Source: Cryptomeria japonica (taxonomy: Eukaryota; Streptophyta; Pinopsida; Cupressales; Cupressaceae). From it: 64,000 bases of DNA. Below the pieces are notes generated by a model, which worked only from the letters and a program-made list of their open reading frames with translations, had not been told where the DNA came from and did not search any database. The translations under genes were made by a program, and so were the position numbers. The stretch is taken from assembly GCF_030272615.1 (NCBI RefSeq), contig NC_081405.1:308798014-308862013 (forward strand). Reading direction: 5' to 3'. Below are positions 48,096-58,807 of this stretch, piece after piece (the stretch's first letter is position 1; every line of letters begins with the position of its first letter).

Positions 48096-48530
48096 GAGTA
48101 CCTACCTATGCTAGAGTCATAGGAGAGATTCCCATCGACTCAGAGGTTATGACCTGAGCTGATATTTGAGGATAGAGCTGCGATTGAGGTTATGGGTCTG
48201 TGATTTATTTTGTATGTGCCTAAGTTTCAGGCGAACATGGGTTTTCTGACTGCACTTGCTGAGAGATGGCACTTTGAGACATGCACATTCCATTTGCCGA
48301 TGGGTGAGATGATAGTCACCTTGGAGGATGTTTACAATATTCTGAGGATATCGATCGATGGGGAGTTAGTTCCTTACGATTGAGATGGAGACAGGGATGC
48401 AATGAGATGAGTGTTTCAGGATCCAGGACTGAAGATGAGGGTTGGACACATGGCATGGGACACGATGACACAAACAAGATTAGCACTACCAGCAATATTG
48501 GCAAGAGTGATCAGTGGGTTCCTATGTATT
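48096..48530 (+). pseudogene. Plant mobile domain (PMD) fragment, antisense to the Tat element
   Basis: On the plus strand, opposite to gag and pol, one frame gives 'MGFLTALAERWHFETCTFHL' (from 48237), 'PMGEMIVTLEDVYNILRI' and 'SIDGELVPYD', then a TGA at 48381. The run of AERW, ET-TFHLP-GE and TLEDV followed by a DGE is the core signature of the plant mobile domain (PF10536), which is found in MAIN/MAIL-type nuclear proteins and in transposons. Upstream in the same frame lie stops at about 48120, 48150 and 48210, and downstream another near 48415. It is a broken copy. Extra antisense frames between pol and the 3' LTR are known in Tat-group elements, which suits this position. Confidence 0.75.
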
Positions 48531-50201
48531 AGTTTTATACCATTTTGTATGATGATGTAGACACCTTTGGGTGATTTTGTAGCCATATGTATTTTGACAT
48601 CATTGTATCATGACACTTATGATTATATATATGAGATGATTCATCCTTGTGGCAGCTATATGCATGTGTACCTATGTGATGAGATGTTTCATGATGTATG
48701 TTTCTATGTGATTCTTATGATATGGATGCAAATATGTACATAATGAAATGCAATATTTTTTATCTTTTATGTTTTATATGTTATGCAAATGCAAATGTGA
48801 ATGTATGAAATGCAAATGAATATGATAATGCAAAGAACTATTTACATGATAAAAATGTAAGATTGCTAACATGTGTTGTGTGCAGGATGTGATGCAATTG
48901 TGATATCTATATGTATGTATAAAATGCTTAATATGTGGTGATGCAGGTGCAACTACCTGAGATGCAAATGTTTTTGGTGTGTCATTATACTCAACCACGT
49001 GATAATGGGCTACACAGACTCAGGAAGGATGATGGAAGTCAATCAAGAAAGGGGGATGGAAGATAGAAGATATGAAAGTGAAAGAGCTTCTTGTGCGTTA
49101 TCATCATTGAGCTTTATTATGGAAAAAAAGGTTATGACAATCGAGGCATATGTTCGACCCAGAAAGTCATTGTACCCGTTTGCATGGAGATAAGACAGTT
49201 GCAAACAAGGAATGCCCCAATTCATACTAGACTCATAGTGTCCTCATATCCTTGGACAAGTCATAGCATTACTAAGAGACAATCCACATATAGAAAAAGA
49301 AAAATAAGTGACGATAGCCCATCCTTGCCTTTCTAGTCAAAGACATCTTGGAGATAAAATCTCTAGTCAGAGACATCCTAGAAAAGCCAAAAGACATGTC
49401 ACCAAAAGATAAAATCAAAAGAAAACCAAGACTCGACACCAACATCTACTGTAGTCCTCAAATTTAGTGTCTCTTGTCACTTGTATAAGTCTTATTTGAT
49501 TGTGGTCACAATGTTTACTTTCACAAAAAGGATAGATAATACTGAACCATAATGTTGTCCGAGTCTATTGAAAGATTTGATTTGTTGGAGCCCATTGTTG
49601 CTGCTATGTCTCATCTGAAACTGACTGAATCCATGAAACTGATACTTTATTACGGAGAAGATGAAACTTTATTGTGAATCTATGATGCAAGTGTTTCTTT
49701 ATTGTGGATTGTGCGTGGATAGAATGAAGAAAGCAAGAAGAAACTGTACTCCTCAGAACATGTGATGCTCTCAGTTCCACACCCATTACTAGACATAGGA
49801 TTTGCCTTAGCCACAGATAGGAGCTGATTTATTATGGATGGAAAGGGATGAAAAGGAATGTTTATTATGAATGGTTAACCAATCTTGGGTAGATCAATAG
49901 CAAGCCATGATGGAAATGGGTAAGTTTATTGTGGATGAAGAGGTTGTGAGTGTGTGCAAAGTGAAAGGATGAGATGGAATCCTGAAGGAGGGAGGAGAAA
50001 TGTCCCTACACATGGTGCCGGTGACCTGGTTTTCACCATAGTACTTGCCCAGGGCGCCACCAAAGTGGTTTTCATCATTGGACGAATTTTTCTTTTTGTG
50101 TCACAAGGCACCTGTTTGTCAAGTTTTCACCAAGTAACGATTTTTTATTTTTATGATTTTTTTTGTATTTTTGAATTTTTTGATTTTTTTGTATTTTTGA
50201 A
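48531..50201. other. Tat 3' region, noncoding
   Basis: 48570-48990 is rich in ATG and TAT runs. 49000-50200 holds short frames on both strands without recognisable domains. No reverse transcriptase, RNase H or integrase-core sequence is seen here. Confidence 0.5.
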
Positions 50202-51200
50202 TTAGGATACTCTAAACAGCTTTGTGTAAAACCTGCAAAGGTGCATGTTGTTGATAGGATCCTCCAAACGTTCACCCTCTGGGGTTGAAAGTTGATATGC
50301 ACCAGATCCATAAACTATTGTAATGATGTAAGGACCAAGCCAATTTGATTTGAACTTGCCCTTCTTCTCTCTGTCTTGCTGATTTTTAGGATGTTCTCTG
50401 AGAATTAAGTCACCCGCTTCGAATCTGTGAGGTTTTACCTTATGATGGTAACTACATTGTTCCTTGATTGAATGATGTGTAGCTTGAGTGACTCTCTTCC
50501 TTGATGAAGGAACTGAGATAGAATTACTAGTGTGTGGACTACATAGGCCCATATGTGTGTCACCTAAAGAAGTTTGGGCATCCCTGACAACAAAGTCCTT
50601 TGAGGAAGTTCCATTAAAGGTCCATGATGTATCGCCAAAAGGGGATGGATGTGTGAAACAAGTGGTTGAGTGATGAAGGCTTATGATTGTGAAAAGAAGT
50701 GAAAGTAGGATGGCATGATGGAGACTTAGGATCAACAAGTATGCTTTTTGACTTGAAATTTTAGAAATTTTGCCCCCAGTTATTTTTATATTAGGGGAGA
50801 TCAACTCTTGTTGTTTTTTCTTCATAGGATTTTTATCCTTGACTTTGATTTTTTCAGAGTCCAATAGCTTTTGATTTTGATTTGGACTAAAGGAATTTTC
50901 TTTATTTTTGACTTTTAGATTTTTCTTTTCAAAGCTTGATTTTTGATCCCCAATGAGAACTGGCATTTGTAATTCTTGTTGATCCAAGTCTAGGAGAGGA
51001 GTGGAATTGGAATGAGTGGATGATATGGTAAGGATATGTGAGTTCTCAAGAGGGCTAGCGATATGCTCAATAGATTCTTTGTTGGAACCACTCTTAGGAC
51101 TATTGATATGAAGAGTTGCTTGCACCACTAGAGGAGATTTGCATTCAGACTTAGTAGCCACAACACTAGGTGGTTCACACCCAATTCCTTGGCATTGCAA
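50202..51200 (-). pseudogene. Chimeric frame ending in the Tat integrase tail
   Basis: An open minus-strand frame of 332 codons. Residues ~258-328 ('KPHRFEAGDLILREHPKN', 'GKFKSNWLGPYIITIVYGSG', 'AYQLSTPEGERLEDPINN', 'HLCRFYT') match the C-terminal end of gypsy integrase. The first ~250 residues match nothing I know. They are Ser/Lys-rich, with one hydrophobic run ('AYLLILSLHHAILLSLLFTI') near residues 156-175 that could be a membrane segment or chance. All of reverse transcriptase, RNase H and the integrase core is missing between the protease (51206) and this tail. The frame may have arisen at the deletion joint and stayed open by chance, or be used. Confidence 0.6.
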
Positions 51201-51205
51201 ATTGT

Positions 51206-51662
51206 TTATAGATTGTTCTTGTCGACTGAATATCTTAGGAGATAGTGGGAGTTGATCAACATGAAAGATATATCACCACATCCCATGTCTTTAAACTTAA
51301 ACTTTTCTTTGATATTTGCTTGTTTTGATGTAGAAGGTTTCAAGGATTCTGGATCAACATATGCTGATGAAGGAATAGCTTCTCGATTGACTAGAATTGT
51401 TATTTCTAATCTAGGTCGTAGATTGTTGCAATATATGAATGGATTTGGGTCATCTTTGATAGTCACTTCAACTCCATTGTGTGGAAACTTGATGCATCGA
51501 TGATATGTAGATGGGACTGCTCTCATCTCATGAATCCAAGTATGTCCTAGCAATATGTTGTATGTGAGATCAAGGTCTAGGACTTGACAAACCACATCCT
51601 TTGTAACTGGCCCAACTCTGAGAGGCAAGGTGACTATGCCTTTGGATGAACACTCTTCATCA
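51206..51662 (-). pseudogene. Tat protease, second half
   Basis: The 140-codon stretch 'MPLRVGPVTKDVVCQVLDLD' then 'LTYNILLGHTWIHEMRAVPS' and 'YHRCIKFPHNGVEVTIKDDP' is the typical flap and C-terminal part of Tat/Athila-type retropepsins. It follows the first half (ending 51663) after a frameshift: the 34-base gap is not a multiple of three. It ends at 51206. Confidence 0.85.
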
Positions 51663-52655
51663 TCATATGCCTTGATGGTAATTTTGTTTGCTCAATTTAC
51701 AAATGTTTAGACCTGCTCCTCCATCTATCAGGACTCGTTTTATTCGATTTGTGTGTATGAAGGCTTCAATGTGTAAAGGTGCATTATGTGGCTGACTTAC
51801 AGAGGTGTCATCAGCTTCTATGAATGTAAGGGAGTGTGGGATGGAAAGGTATCCCACCATGGCTTGAAACTGGTCCACGTTCAGATCAGTAAGAACAGTA
51901 GTTTCTCTCAAGAGTTTATCAAGAGTGGCTTTATGTGTGGGGGATATGCATAGGAGCTCAAGGATGGAGATGAGTGTGGGTGTCTTCCCTAACTGTTCTA
52001 CAAGGTCATACTCAGGCTTGGTTGATGAGGAAGCAGTGTTTTTGGTTGGAGCACCTTGCAAAGTGAATTTACCTTGACGGGTTGTAACATGACATTTAGA
52101 GGTAGATTCAGAAGAAGATCCAATTCCTTTCAGAATGATCTTGGGTCTCTGGGTAGAATTCTCAAGGGTTTTGTCCTTGATGATAATGATAGAGACATAA
52201 TTGTCCATTGAAATGTGATTGATAGTGGAATCATAATTATAGGATGCTCTGGTATAGTTGGTTTGGTCATCTGTGGCTTTAGACTTTCCCTTGTCATGCT
52301 TTGGGAATGGTTCCTTAAACATTTCATGTTCTTGGTTGGATGAATGCCCTTCAATCTCAATGTCACTTCTATCAATGAGATATTGTATGATGTTCTTCAG
52401 TTGATGGCAATTTCCTGTTTTATGTCCCTTGCTTTTATTAAATTCACAATACTCATCATCATTCCACCAATTTGGTTTAACCTTTGGTTCATATAGATGA
52501 AAATATGGAATAGTGATTACTTTGTTTGCCACTAGCTTCTTGAAAACTGACTCAAGTGGTTCTCCCAATGGAGTGTACTTCCTTCATGACTTTGAAGTTG
52601 TTTGAGTATTCACTTGATTGTTTGTAGAACTTGATCCAGAAAAAATGATTTTTGG
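51663..52655 (-). pseudogene. Tat Gag C-terminus and protease active site
   Basis: Read from 52568 on the minus strand. 'YCEFNKSKGHKTGNCHQLKN' is the Gag zinc knuckle of Tat elements, where the second cysteine reads as asparagine (CEFN). It is followed by a long linker and, near residue 283, 'RVLIDGGAGLNICKLSKQNY', the aspartic protease with its Asp-Gly-Gly. In-frame sequence upstream (52655-52569) joins it to the preceding stretch across one stop. Confidence 0.85.
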
Positions 52656-54299
52656 TCATACCGTATTGGCATCAACAACACCATCATTGACTGTGTTCTT
52701 GTTTTTATTCCAAAATCTTGGCTTATCTTTTCCTTTAAAGTCATCTTTGTTTTCCTTGAATATCTTAATGACTCCTTGTTCAATTAGGACCTTCTCTATT
52801 GCTAAGCCTTTTTCAATGACGTCCTTGAAGGTGGACAAACAAGATTTTCTTAGGTCATAACCAATGTCTTTGTTAACATTCTGGGTGAACAGTTCTACCA
52901 TTTGTTTTTGTGGAATTTCACAAGAGCATCTGCAGGCCAGATTCCTCCATCTTTGTAAAAATGCTGAAAAAGACTCTCCATCCCTTTCCTTGGTGTTGCA
53001 CAAAGTAGTGACTAATATGTCTATCTCTATGTTGTAGGCGAAATGTTGGATAAATGCCTCTGCTAAGTCACCCCATGACTTAATACCAGGTGGAAGTTGG
53101 GAGAACCATTCCATAGCTTGATCACCTAAGCTTTGTGAGAATAATCTCATCAAATATGTCTCTTGTACTGCTACCTCAATGCAAGCTGTGAAAAATTATC
53201 TTATGTGTTCCTTAGGATCCCCTTTTCCTTTGGACTTATCAAACTTAGGTGTCACAAAGTGTGTAGGAATTGGAGGCATTGCAATGCTTTTTTCAAATGG
53301 ATAAGGACATATGTCTCTCATTGTGTAAGTTGGCTTCAGTGTGTTTATGTCCTCCATTTTCTTTTGTAAATCCTTGACTTGTTGCTCCAAATTGTTCTTC
53401 GATGGAGACTGACTTCTTGGACCATACCCCATGCCTGAACCACCAGGTGGAGGAGGAGCATGTTGCATATATGGATGATATTGATCATACACATGTTCAT
53501 ATGAAGGAGGTCTATAGTGATGCTGTGTATAAGGACCACTTGGTATAGAGTCATGATGAGGAATGGAATATCTATTTTGTCCATGTATACTATACTCTAC
53601 AGGCATGTCATGAGTTTGTTCTAATGTGTTGTCCCCAAATTGGACGCGGGGTTTCCTTTTGTCCAAATTTTGAGCATGCCTTTGGATATCCAATTGCTTT
53701 GGTTGTTGATCCTTAGCATTGGTATGTGATTGAGCATATTTTTCTGCATAATACTTCCATAATGGTCTACAAAGGTGAGTATCATACGCTTGACAATGTG
53801 TGTATGGAACCTCTAGTTTTTGAAACAAAGATGATGGTGATTCAGGTACAAGATGTGGTCCTCTATTGCCTCCACTGTTAGGCCTCCTGTGATCCATGTT
53901 GAGGTGAGGTTGTTGTAAAGGTTGATTTTCCATTATTTGGGACATGTCAAAATCATGAGGTATCTTGGCTCCACTTTGTGCCATCATTTGTAAGAAATAT
54001 TGTCTATCCCTCCTCATTATTTCCTCAACCAATCGATTGAAATGGGGATCCATAATGGAGTCTTCCACTCATGCTGAATGTATTGAAATGTTGTCCATAT
54101 TGTCATTGTGTGTATCATTGATGTTTATAGTGTCCATGTTCTCAACAATTGGAATGTTTCTATAGACATCCATGTTAGGTAATGTAGTATGATCAGAATT
54201 GAAAAAGACATCATTGTCATACTCATAGGCACTCATGTTTGCAGACTCTTGAGCCTCTTTAGCTTCTCTCCTAGATTTTTGGGAACGGGTTTCAACCAT
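52656..54299 (-). pseudogene. Tat gag (capsid region)
   Basis: The frame opens at 54299 with 'MVETRSQKSRREAKEAQESA' and runs in one phase to 52656. It is broken only by stops at 54069, 53196 and 52656. Pro/Gln/His-rich sequence with a helix ('LEQQVKDLQKKMEDIN') leads to the capsid fold: 'FSQSLGDQAMEWFSQLPPGI', 'WGDLAEAFIQHFAYNIEID', and 'ESFSAFLQRWRNLACRC'. This is retrotransposon Gag. So few breaks over 1.6 kb suggest recent loss of function, or use of a relative's Gag. Confidence 0.87.
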
Positions 54300-55902
54300 G
54301 ATCTAGGTATTGACCAAGATTTGAGAGACTAGATGAAAATGGAAAGAGTATGGAAGACCAAGAGTTGGCTGGAATGTAAATGAATCTGAGGTTTACTTGA
54401 AATGTCCAAAGTGTAAGACTAAGTATGTATGTAGTAGAGTAGGTGTGGCTTCCAAAGAGATGATAGTTTCTCTTGATGAGATAAGTTGACCTTGACTCTA
54501 AGTAAGACCAAATGAGACCCAAAGGTGATAGACCTTGATGAGGGACCACTTAGCAAAATGTTGTTGTATGTAGTGTATTGACAAAGTATGATGAGGACAA
54601 GCAAGTGACCCTTTGACTCAAGTTTAGAAAAATGTGAATGTAATGTAAGGTGTAAAGCAATGATGGACTTTGTGAGACCCAAAGATAGGTTGAATGCTAG
54701 ATGAAAACCTGGAGAAATAACTTAAGAAGCTTAAGAATTCTGAAACTGGTTGCTCTTGTTTGTTCGACTGTAAATTTTTCCAATTTGTAAATTTGTTTGT
54801 TGTGACCAAATCTGAAATTTTGACTGTATTTCCATGACAAGAGGACACAATGTTGATGAAGACTCAATGTTTGCAAGTGTTTAGACTCAAATGAATCAAA
54901 GAAAAGTGTGTTGTTTGATGTAAAATTGTTTTGCATACACTTGAAGACACAAAAGACACAATGTTTTGATGTTTGAGTCTTGAATGTTTGATAGTTCAAA
55001 AGAAGACAAGCACAATTCTTATGGTTGGCCAAGACAATAGTTGTTGATCCCACATTGAGTTTCCCCCAAGGCTACGCTATTCAGAGTGGAAACTTAGATG
55101 CTTGACCCCACTGGCTCCACACTCGGCACTCACTTCTCGAGGCAACCAAGCACCAATCCCCACGAAAACTCCCCATAGTGAACTTTGTATCTCTACTAAG
55201 AACCGTATGTGTGTGGGTTGCTACTAGAGGTCTGACCTCCTGCCCCAACAACTAGAAGGATTTTGGCTTCTAAAACAAAAAGGTGCTAGTAAGGGCATCC
55301 GCTTGTGTGGCCATACATGCAGCACTTTTAGCTCTGTAAATACAGAAGGCTTCCAGCCGGTAGGGGTTACACTCTACAAATGATCAAATAAATTTGATCA
55401 AACGGGTTTATGGGGAGACATAGTATCAGCATGAACTAATCAGCACATGTTATTCATAGTTTTCATCATGACTACAGTTATTTATAGTGGTTTGGAAGAA
55501 GATGGCTTTTCTTTTGCTACCACTTGGGTCGTTCTCTCCTCACTAGTAATCTTAATGACCACACGGGGAGACAGACCCTCTAAAGATGAAACAAAAAGAT
55601 CCTATTGCTCAAGACACAAAAGACAATGGTTCAATTTTAGTGCACCAATGGAAGTATTTGTTAATCTATGAAAATAAGGCACACAATAAAGATCAAAAGA
55701 AAATCCTTGTCAAGGTCCTACAACAAAGATTTGTTAGTAGTTTGGATTGTTTCAAGTGATCACCCCTTACTGCAAGCACACAAGTTAGGTAAATTTTAGA
55801 TCCAAAAGACTTTGTGAAATAGGTGCCTTCAACAATGCATTTTGTTGACCAATTCAAAGATTTGATTCATCATAAAAAAAGACAACTTGTAAAATTTCAA
55901 GA
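54300..55902 (-). other. Tat 5' leader
   Basis: Untranslated leader before gag. 55040-55380 is distinctly GC-richer than the rest. I see no conserved frame. Confidence 0.55.
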
Positions 55903-56720
55903 GATTTCCAAAAATGTAAGAAAATCCAAAAAATTTGCTAATTTGCTCCAAAAATTAATTTTTTTATGAAAAAATCATAAAAAAATCATATAAAATGCAA
56001 AATCGATCCAAAAAATCTAAAATTTTCACTACAGATTCTTGATGGTCTTCCAAACCTGCAAGTAAAATTTGATTCCAAAATTCAAAGTTGTTTGTGAGAT
56101 CTGATCAAAATAAGAAAAAACCCTAATTTTTAAAGATCCAATTTTTAGAAATATTTTGCATCAAAATTAAAATCACAACGAACATATCCTTTGTATAATT
56201 TTGAGAGATTTCTAAAAATGTAAGAAAAACCAAAAAAATCGCTCATTGTCTCTCAAAATTAATTTTTTATGAAAAATCATAAAAAATTCATATGAAATGA
56301 AACCTTCATCCAAAAAATCTGAGATTTTTACTGAACACCTCTGATAATTTTCTTGACCTGCAAAAAAATTATGATGCCAAAATTCGAAGTTGTTTGTGAG
56401 ATCTGATCAAAATAAGGAAAAACCTTAATTTTTAAAGATCCGATTTTTAGGGAAATATTTTGCATCAAAATTAAAATTACAAAGAACAGATCCTGTGTAT
56501 AATTATGAGAGATTTCCAAAAATGTAAGAAAATCCAAAAAATTTTCTCATTTGCTCTCAAAATTATTTTTTAATGAAAATTCATAAAAAATTCATAGAAA
56601 ATTAAAATATGCTCTAATAGATCTGAATTTTTCTTTGCGAGCTCTTGATACTATCTTCAACTTGCAAAAATAATTTGGTGCAAAATTTCCAAGCCATTTG
56701 TGAGATATGATCAAATCTCT
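55903..56720. repeat. 304-bp tandem repeats in the Tat leader
   Basis: Three units begin GATTTCCAAAAATGTAAG or GATTTCTAAAAATGTAAG at 55903, 56207 and 56511. The spacing is 304 bases both times. The third unit is shortened, ending near 56720. Shared blocks include TTTGTGAGATCTGATCAAAA. The units differ at many sites. Confidence 0.88.
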
Positions 56721-56865
56721 CCAAGATCTTGATTTTGTGTCCAAAACCCAAGATGCACAAGGTTATTCTCCAAATTGTTTTACAAAAGAGCAATATAGGG
56801 TTAGAAAAATCTACAAAAAAAACTCAGATCTAACAAAAATCCATGTCCCATGGGGCATGAAAAAA

Positions 56866-57701
56866 TGTATATGGTGAAAATGGATAACAACGATATTAAA
56901 AGACTAAATGAATTCACCCACAAAACCCTAGCCTAACAACAACAAAGATCCACCATAACATATGAAGATTACCTAAGACAATGCAAATCAAATGAAATCA
57001 CAAAGATTATACCATCACATGTCCAATAGGGTTTGGATCTCCATTCTTCCTATCTCCATTGATCTTACTTGATATATTTGCTCTTAGATTTTATATGTGC
57101 ACAAGAGCTCAACAAAGAATGGAAATGTGGTTGCAAGTAGGCTTGATTGCATATACAAGTTCAAAAGTGTAGTCGAGGCTGAATGCATAGTGAGTGTATT
57201 TATAAATTGAATGCATAGATTGATTAGGGTTGATAATGAAGGAAGCATCTCCTTATATAGAAGATACTATAAAAAATGAAGGGATAAAATTGAGAGGTGT
57301 AAAAGATAAATGGTCAGCTATGATTAGAGGGTAGGTAGAGGAATTAAGAAAATAATAAGAGGGTAGGTAGTGTAGGAATTAAGAGATGAATGACACGTGT
57401 CATAGGTAGAAAAGGTTAATGAATTAATTAAATAAATAAAGATTCATTTAATTAATAGAAGAAGTGGGATCAATTAAATAAATAATATATTTATTTAATT
57501 CAGGAAAAGGGTAATTTAAATAAATAAATGTATTTATTTAAATGAGAAATAAGGCTAGAAGAGGATAAATGATTTATTTAATTAATAGAAGAATTAATTA
57601 AATAAATAAAGATTTATTTAATTAATAGAAGAATTAGGATAAAATAATTAAATAAATAAAGATATTTATCTAATTAGACTAGACAATTTTAGGTGTTTAC
57701 A
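56866..57701 (-). repeat. 5' LTR of the Tat-type element
   Basis: This 836-bp copy starts TGTATATGGTG and ends GGTGTTTACA on the plus strand. It differs from 46254-47069 by a few bases per hundred and by one short AT-repeat indel. Confidence 0.93.
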
Positions 57702-57706
57702 AGTAC

Positions 57707-58127
57707 AAATGAAGCAAAAGTGCCTATTTATACATAGAAGGGAGGCATTTAATGCAGATCAAGATGTGGGACCCATCGAGGGTTAGGGATGGAAGCATCC
57801 CCAAAACGAGAATCGAGGGTCGGGGATTGAAGCATCCCCAATCCCTGAAGGAAGACAAAAGGAATATATACAAACACAAAAGGGAGTAATAATATTTATA
57901 GTGTTCCTTACAAATGATTTATAGTAATCTACAATTGAGAAATTATTACAATTCTTTATTTATAGCACAAGTTATGTATTATTGGAAAATAATGGTCATT
58001 GACAAGAATATAAATTATATAAAACACTAATAAACTACAAGATTCAACTTATCATGTTATATTATTTATATTTTTCCATAAAATCATTACAACAATCTTC
58101 ACTAATTTTTTATTTTTTTTGTTAAGG
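57707..58127. other. Resumed copia-type internal sequence and intergenic spacer
   Basis: The first ~150 bases continue the sequence cut by the Tat insertion and include two units of the palindromic minisatellite (57776-57850). The rest is AT-rich, with no gene, up to the expansin-like gene's upstream block. Confidence 0.6.
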
Positions 58128-58134
58128 TGACAAT

Positions 58135-58807
58135 AACCCTAAAAATGTGAGAGAGAAGAATAATTGATATTGATCCCAAATTTCTTAAATATAAAAAAAT
58201 AAAAATGTCTTTCTAAAATGTGATAATGCTTTTACAAATTCTATTATAAGTAAATGTGAAAGCAGCAAGTTTTTATTACACATCATACGATAGCAATCAT
58301 TACCTAGAGATAAATTGAAATGTGAATACTTTGCTCAGTCTAAGTAGTGTCAACCAGGGAGCACATGATACCGTCCACTGATACCAAGGACGCGCCGCCA
58401 TCAACAAATTGAATACAGTGCCTTTATTTTGATTTTTTCAAGGTTTATCTCGCTGAGAGGCGATGATGTCATGATTCGATGAATCATTCAAGCCGTAAGG
58501 TTGAAAGAAAAAGTCAGATAAATGAAGGCAGCGTTGTCTTCTTCTTATTCCTGAAAAAGTCAGATAAGCGATAAAGTCAAATAAATGAAGGCAGCGTTGT
58601 TTAACATGCATGGTCAAATTCAAATTGGAGTTGGTAGGGATTATACCTTTTCTCTGAAACACAAAAAATTGTCAAACCGGTGGCTAGACCCTATTATTTC
58701 ATTTATAAATAGTCTTCAGAAATTTCAACTGATTTCATTGCACTCTCGGCTAATCCTACTCAAGTTTTGTTAAAGGTGAATTCAATTTCTCATCCCTGTG
58801 CGTACGA
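58135..58807 (+). promoter_or_regulatory. Upstream region and 5' leader of the expansin-like gene
   Basis: A TATA-type box, TATAAATA, lies at 58704-58711, about 100 bases before the ATG, so transcription probably starts near 58735. Two direct repeats of 25 bases (58513-58537 and 58576-58600) differ at one position and share the ends ATAAATGAAGGCAGCGTTGT. Motifs of the form GTCAGATAA and GTCAAATAA recur nearby. The same block exists in a diverged copy at 28965-29375. The ATG chosen (58808) is the first in frame with the signal peptide. Confidence 0.65.

Larger units (their letters stand above)
46254..57701 (-). mobile_element. Complete Tat-type Ty3/gypsy element, internally deleted
   Basis: The ends are TGTATATGG...GGTGTCTACA (46254-47069) and TGTATATGG...GGTGTTTACA (56866-57701), flanked by AGTAC at 46249-46253 and 57702-57706. 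The coding sense is minus, so 56866-57701 is the 5' LTR. The polypurine tract AGAGGGGCAAAA lies beside the 3' LTR at 47070-47081. Gag and protease are read from 54299 to 51206, and the end of integrase at 50440-50225. Reverse transcriptase, RNase H and the integrase core are absent. The LTRs differ at only a few bases per hundred, so this is the youngest complete element here. It must have moved with proteins from a relative. Confidence 0.92.

Noticed and set aside
50075-50311. Small open frames over the TTTTTGAATTTTTTGATTTTTT stretch near 50160
   Set aside because: Low-complexity sequence; no evidence of coding.
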